Origin: Flammula alnicola
Taxonomy: Eukaryota > Basidiomycota > Agaricomycetes > Agaricales > Strophariaceae
NCBI GenBank assembly: GCA_015499995.1
Contig: JADNRV010000430.1
Span: forward strand, 1-36,149
Direction of reading: 5' to 3'
DNA length: 36,149 nt
Shown: one piece after another, positions 32,617 through 36,149 of the stretch
How positions within the stretch are numbered: the stretch's first letter is position 1
Layout of the letters: each line of letters opens with the position of its first letter
Notes under the pieces: generated by a model
Told to the model about the DNA's origin: nothing
Databases searched by the model: none
Seen by the model: the letters and a program-made list of their open reading frames with translations, nothing else
Translations under genes and position numbers: made by a program

Positions 32617-35483
32617 ATGTCTGACCTAGGCTACAAGGACACTATCGATTCCTTCCTAGATTGGAATAGCCCAATCTTCGAGAAGCACGCTGAAGCTCTC
32701 GCACCCCAAGTCATACCTTATGAAGCGTCTCCCTGCAACTACCAAACCGAGAGCGGGCAACCTGGAAGCAGCCGTCCGACCTGTGGCCTCTCCGCATTGA
32801 ACTACGTCAGATTGGCATTGAAGTTGGAGGCAGAAGGGTTTACAGATGTGGAACTGCTGCGACGCGTGATATCACAACTCATGATCGACGTGAGTATTTG
32901 CATTCGCCGCGAGGCTCTCGATGAGCGTACATACTGCGGGCATAAATCTAACAGATGGAATATAGGATGCTATGACCATCGTAAATGATCTCAGACCCGA
33001 TCGCTACATGAATGTCGAAGAACTTCTTGAAGTTCCAATCTTTCAAGAGGCAGTAACCACTACAGCTACTTTGCGCCGGGTGCCGGAGAACGATGGTCTC
33101 AGGAAGATATTTTCGTATGTTACACTCTTGCCGTTGTCATTAAGACGCCCTCCTAATTTATTCTTACGTCATGTAGAGCTTGGTTTCCCCATACGTCCAC
33201 TCACGTTCAAGCAGCAGTTTTCAGTAAATCTCAGGAAATCATTGTCTGTCTCCGAATACCCGTCTTCGAATCAGCAGTCTATGCTCTGCTGGATTCCCAT
33301 CCTCGTTCAAGCCATCCCCAAGGTCCAGCCCTGACTTTAACAAATCAACTAGATGAAATTCTATCATGTCTCAGCCATATATTACCACGAGAAAGGAACG
33401 ACGTTGCTCTCGATGACACCGACCCAGATCACCTATTCTCTGGCCACCGCCTCTCCGCTAAGCCGAATGCACACAAATTGGAGGTAAAGGATATGTTGGC
33501 GAGGAGTATCGCCTATCTGTCTACTCGCTCGACATCCTTGGCATCAGACCACATTGCCCTCTTGCGAGCTCGAGCCGAGCATTTCAGGAAGATGCATCAC
33601 AAACCCGATCCCTCAACCCTTAAACTGAAAGCGGACACGCAAACTACCGCGAGCAGTTCGTCTTCAGATTCTAGGAGGGGCTTGAACTCCTCCACAAGCT
33701 CTCAACATCGTGGCGAGTTTGGATGGCAGTTGTCGCTATTATTGAATCCTGAACAGGTCTTGATGAACGACCCCACCGTTCATGAGGACAAGAAGAAGCA
33801 GGACCATGGGCTACCGTCCCACATCCCTTCCCTCGGTATCGACAACAAGGAAAATATTCCTCCTGTCGCTGAATCTTCAAGCAAAAGCTATAATAACCGC
33901 CGGACGGCTTCAGTCCACCAGATGGAGGACGTCGAGGGAGGTAAAGGCGAGGACGCGATGCCAGACGATGAAGAAAAGCCACCGGTACCGGCTAAGGATT
34001 CCCTTGGGTCCGATGCAGGTCCCTCTCCTTTTCACCGTTCAGACTTTGGATGGCAAATGGTCTTACAGCAGGAGATGGAAAGGAATATCAAACTTGGCAA
34101 CATGCCCGTAAATTCTTCTCCGCAGCAAGCGACGAAATTGGCGTCCCTCGAGGCAAAAATGACCACTGTTCCTCAGGAAGATTCGACACGGAATATCTCG
34201 GCTGAATCTGAACTTGCATGGCAAGCTGCGCTGGCACAGCAACTGCAAGAGGAGGAGGAGATATCTGCCCTGATTCAGCACCATGGCTCTGGAGATCATG
34301 CTTGGCTTGTCGCCTTACACAAGCGATTGCAGGAAGAAGAGAAGGCGAATATGCAGGCTCCTGGGTCGTCTTCCTTGACCCGCTCTGAGATCGACTGGCA
34401 ACTGGCAGTCCAGCTACAGCAGGAAGAAGTGAATCGGGGCACCGCATTTGTTACAGAGGACAGCGACACCACGGCTGGTACTTCGACCTTTACTACTCTC
34501 AACATTCCTCCTGCCTCCGACTCGTTTGAGTGTGGAATTTGCTGTGAGCTCCATAACGTTACGGAGAAATTAAGCCTGTCGGATTGCGGCCACGTGTTTT
34601 GCAAGGAGTGCCTTACCACGTTTACGAAAACGAAGATACAGGACGGTCGTTACCCCATTTTTTGTCCAGAATGTCTTGCTGAAAGACCGCGGGCTAACAA
34701 GAGCCGTAAGTCGTTTTCTCTGAACTAACACAGTACGATTAACATGCCGCGAACCCGAAAAGAAGTTACCGAGGACATTATCCAGCAATTGGACATTCCT
34801 CAGGAGCAATTGAACCGCCTTGCAGAGCTTCAGCTGCTAGCCCATTCTATCACTCTGCAATGTCCAAGGTAAATCCCAACGCCCTTGTGACACCCAATCG
34901 GCTAACAGTATATGTAGATGCAAGGAGACGATGAACATTGATCGAGAGCAGTTTGGAGAGGAACATGTTCTAGTTTGCCCCCTCCCAAGATGTGGGCACA
35001 AGTGGTGTAAAAGCTGCCTGAAGACGCTAGCAAGTTCTGAAGAGCACCACCGCTGCAAGAACGGGAACATAGAACGACTGATGAAGAGGAAGGGGTGGAA
35101 GTATTGTCCAGGTATGATTGTCCATCTCATTTTTTGTTTCAAACCCTTCCTGATTTTCATTTGTAGGTTGCAGAACGCCTGTTCAGAAGGAAGCAGGATG
35201 CAACCACATGACGGTCAGTAACCATGATCACAGCTTGACTGTAGTCATTGCTAATCCTATTCCTTGGACAAAAAGTGTGGAACTCCTGGATGCAATGTGT
35301 AAGCCACCGGCCTTGCTCTGGACTGAAACTCGCGCTAACAGTAGCTTCTTCAGTCACTTTTGCTACAAATGTGGAGTCCTGATGATCGATACTACTAACG
35401 GGGGAGATGTGGGTACCGCGGTCACCGAACACTATATGAACTGCCGGCTATTCGAGAAGAGGTGGAAGTGCAGTATCCAATGA
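32617..35483 (+). CDS. Putative cysteine protease (deubiquitinase-like) - UIM-like repeats - RBR E3 ligase fusion
   Basis: Eight exons: 32617-32889, 32966-33114, 33177-34705, 34763-34868, 34918-35111, 35167-35213, 35276-35298 and 35354-35483, giving 816 aa with every phase consistent. (a) Residues about 38-250: papain-like pattern with SRPTCGLSALNYVRLAL (Cys56) and YALLDSHPRSSHPQG (Asp180, His182). A Cys plus Asp-x-His layout recalls the deubiquitinases related to herpesviral large tegument proteins; this is inferred from motifs. (b) Residues about 320-560: five Trp-centred repeats (W324, W433, W489, W517, W548), e.g. SEIDWQLAVQLQQEEV, resembling ubiquitin-interacting motifs. A KEN-box motif DNKENIPP lies at 363-370. 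(c) RING1 (593-640, CGICCEL to CPECL), IBR from C684, and RING2 with catalytic Cys762 (AGCNHMTC). The RBR part is certain. The protease part is a hypothesis. Confidence 0.85.
34142..34434 (+). repeat. UIM-like repeat cluster within the RBR fusion
   Basis: Three close units share acidic-x-x-Trp-(Gln/Leu)-x-Ala-(Leu/Val)-x-x-x-Leu/Gln-Gln-Glu-Glu: LAWQAALAQQLQEEEE, AWLVALHKRLQEEEK and IDWQLAVQLQQEEV. Two weaker units lie upstream at about 33715-33760 and 34040-34080 (GEFGWQLSLLL and SDFGWQMVLQQEME). The canonical UIM Ser is replaced by Gln or Arg. Confidence 0.6.
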
Positions 35484-35680
35484 ACTGTTGCTGTGTAAAA
35501 CATTTATATCAATTACTGACTCGTCTGGATTTTTTCCCCTCTGTAGTTTGTCTGTCGCCGTTCTGTAGTACACGATAGATCTGTAGCGCACTGTATTTTT
35601 AGATCAATGTCAAGCTTGCTTATGTAATCTATATTTTTGAACTCTAAGATTTGCGTCTTGACTTTTCTGCTTTCAATAAA
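35484..35680. promoter_or_regulatory. Spacer between the RBR fusion gene and DBP9
   Basis: These 197 bp are AT-rich. They must hold the 3' end of one gene and the promoter of the next, since both lie on the plus strand. Confidence 0.4.
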
Positions 35681-36149
35681 ATGGCTGAACCTCATCTCGT
35701 CGACAAAAAGGCCTCCTTTGCCTCCTTTTCTCATATACTTGATTCCCGGATACTCCGCGCGCTCGCAGACTTGGGCTTTGCTCGTCCGACCCTCGTTCAG
35801 GCTAAAGCGATCCCCCTTGCACTCGAAAGTCGCGACATTCTTGCTCGGGCACGCACAGGCAGCGGAAAGACCGCCGCGTATTGCGTTCCGATAGTTCAGA
35901 AGATCTTGAGTGCCAAAAGTGTGGGTGCGTTTTGCTATAACTATTGGCTGATGCCCGGCTGAGTTTTCATGCAAAGACTTTGGCTCCCGAGGATGAAAAC
36001 CGTCAAGTTACCAGGGCCCTGATTCTTGTACCGACACGAGAGCTTTCAGAGCAGGTATCAACATCTTTGAAGGGCTTGCTAGCTTACTGCGACAAGGAGG
36101 TCACTACTTCCAATGTGGCATCTGGGACAACATCGCATTTGCAACGGTA
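35681..36149 (+). CDS. DBP9: DEAD-box ATP-dependent RNA helicase DBP9 (5' part)
   Basis: Exons 35681-35920 and 35977 to the window end, 5' complete and 3' cut off. The visible 137 or so residues hold the Q motif region ([18 protein letters not shown] then [20 protein letters not shown]), motif I/Walker A ([16 protein letters not shown], near residues 64-72) and motif Ia ([14 protein letters not shown]). The combination [11 protein letters not shown]...[13 protein letters not shown] is characteristic of Dbp9 (human DDX56), a nucleolar helicase needed for 60S ribosomal subunit assembly. The intron 35921-35976 is 56 nt in phase 0. The motif II and helicase C domain lie beyond the window, so completeness cannot be judged. 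Confidence 0.93.

Noticed and set aside
1..36149. Transposons, CRISPR arrays, biosynthetic cluster or mating locus
   Set aside because: No transposase, integrase, reverse transcriptase, PKS/NRPS, homeodomain or pheromone receptor signatures were seen on either strand.

Overview
This window is nuclear DNA from a filamentous basidiomycete, most likely an agaricomycete (mushroom-forming fungus). Three things point that way. Genes are dense, lie on both strands and are cut by many short GT-AG introns, mostly 46-65 nt. Conserved eukaryotic housekeeping genes alternate with agaricomycete-type families such as a DUF6535 membrane protein and a mushroom-expanded coiled-coil family. There are no bacterial operons, CRISPR arrays, rRNA or convincing tRNA genes. 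All gene models were spliced by hand from donor and acceptor sites, reading phase and family resemblance. The species cannot be named from sequence alone.

Layout, left to right. (1) 0.3-1.6 kb, minus: STE50-type MAPK adaptor (SAM + RA). Divergent from it, 1.85-5.06 kb, plus: a long Ser/Pro-rich protein with acidic-phenylalanine motifs and a frame break near 3.64 kb. (2) 5.7-6.3 kb, plus: small membrane protein. (3) 6.6-8.7 kb, minus: BRAP2/ETP1 RING + UBP zinc-finger protein. Divergent from it, 8.9-9.9 kb: CoA-diphosphatase-type Nudix hydrolase, tail to tail with the V-ATPase assembly factor VMA12 (9.9-10.6 kb, minus). (4) 10.8-13.2 kb, plus: ataxin-10/CTR86, tail to tail with LEO1 of the Paf1 complex (13.3-15.1 kb, minus). 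(5) 15.8-17.5 kb, plus: conserved protein of unknown function. (6) 18.4-19.6 kb, minus: coiled-coil protein of a mushroom-expanded family, then about 2 kb without a recognisable gene but with inverted repeats. (7) 21.7-22.4 kb, minus: ERV1 sulfhydryl oxidase. (8) 23.2-25.9 kb, plus: DUF6535 membrane protein. (9) 26.4-27.8 kb, minus: ZIP zinc transporter. 28.0-29.6 kb, minus: ZNHIT2-like HIT zinc-finger protein. (10) 30.6-35.5 kb, plus: two tandem RBR (RING1-IBR-RING2) ubiquitin ligase genes. (11) 35.7 kb to the end, plus: 5' part of the DEAD-box RNA helicase DBP9.

The most interesting object is the second RBR gene (32617-35483). Its 816-residue product joins an N-terminal papain-like domain, with a Cys at 56 and an Asp-x-His at 180-182, to five Trp-centred UIM-like repeats and a complete RBR ligase. 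One chain would then carry ubiquitin-cleaving, ubiquitin-binding and ubiquitin-attaching modules. The upstream paralog keeps only the RBR part, but its RBR exons share lengths and phases with the second gene, so the two are clearly tandem duplicates. The protease assignment is inferred from motifs. The RBR assignment rests on the full set of zinc ligands and the RING2 catalytic cysteine.

Other points worth a look are two in-frame, stop-free introns that a naive translation would read through (in LEO1 and in the DUF6535 gene), a 25-nt exon inside the Nudix box, and a probable one-base frame break in the Ser/Pro-rich gene. The housekeeping genes show no evidence of acting as one pathway. Two of them (STE50 and BRAP2) belong to Ras/MAPK-linked families, but that may be coincidence.
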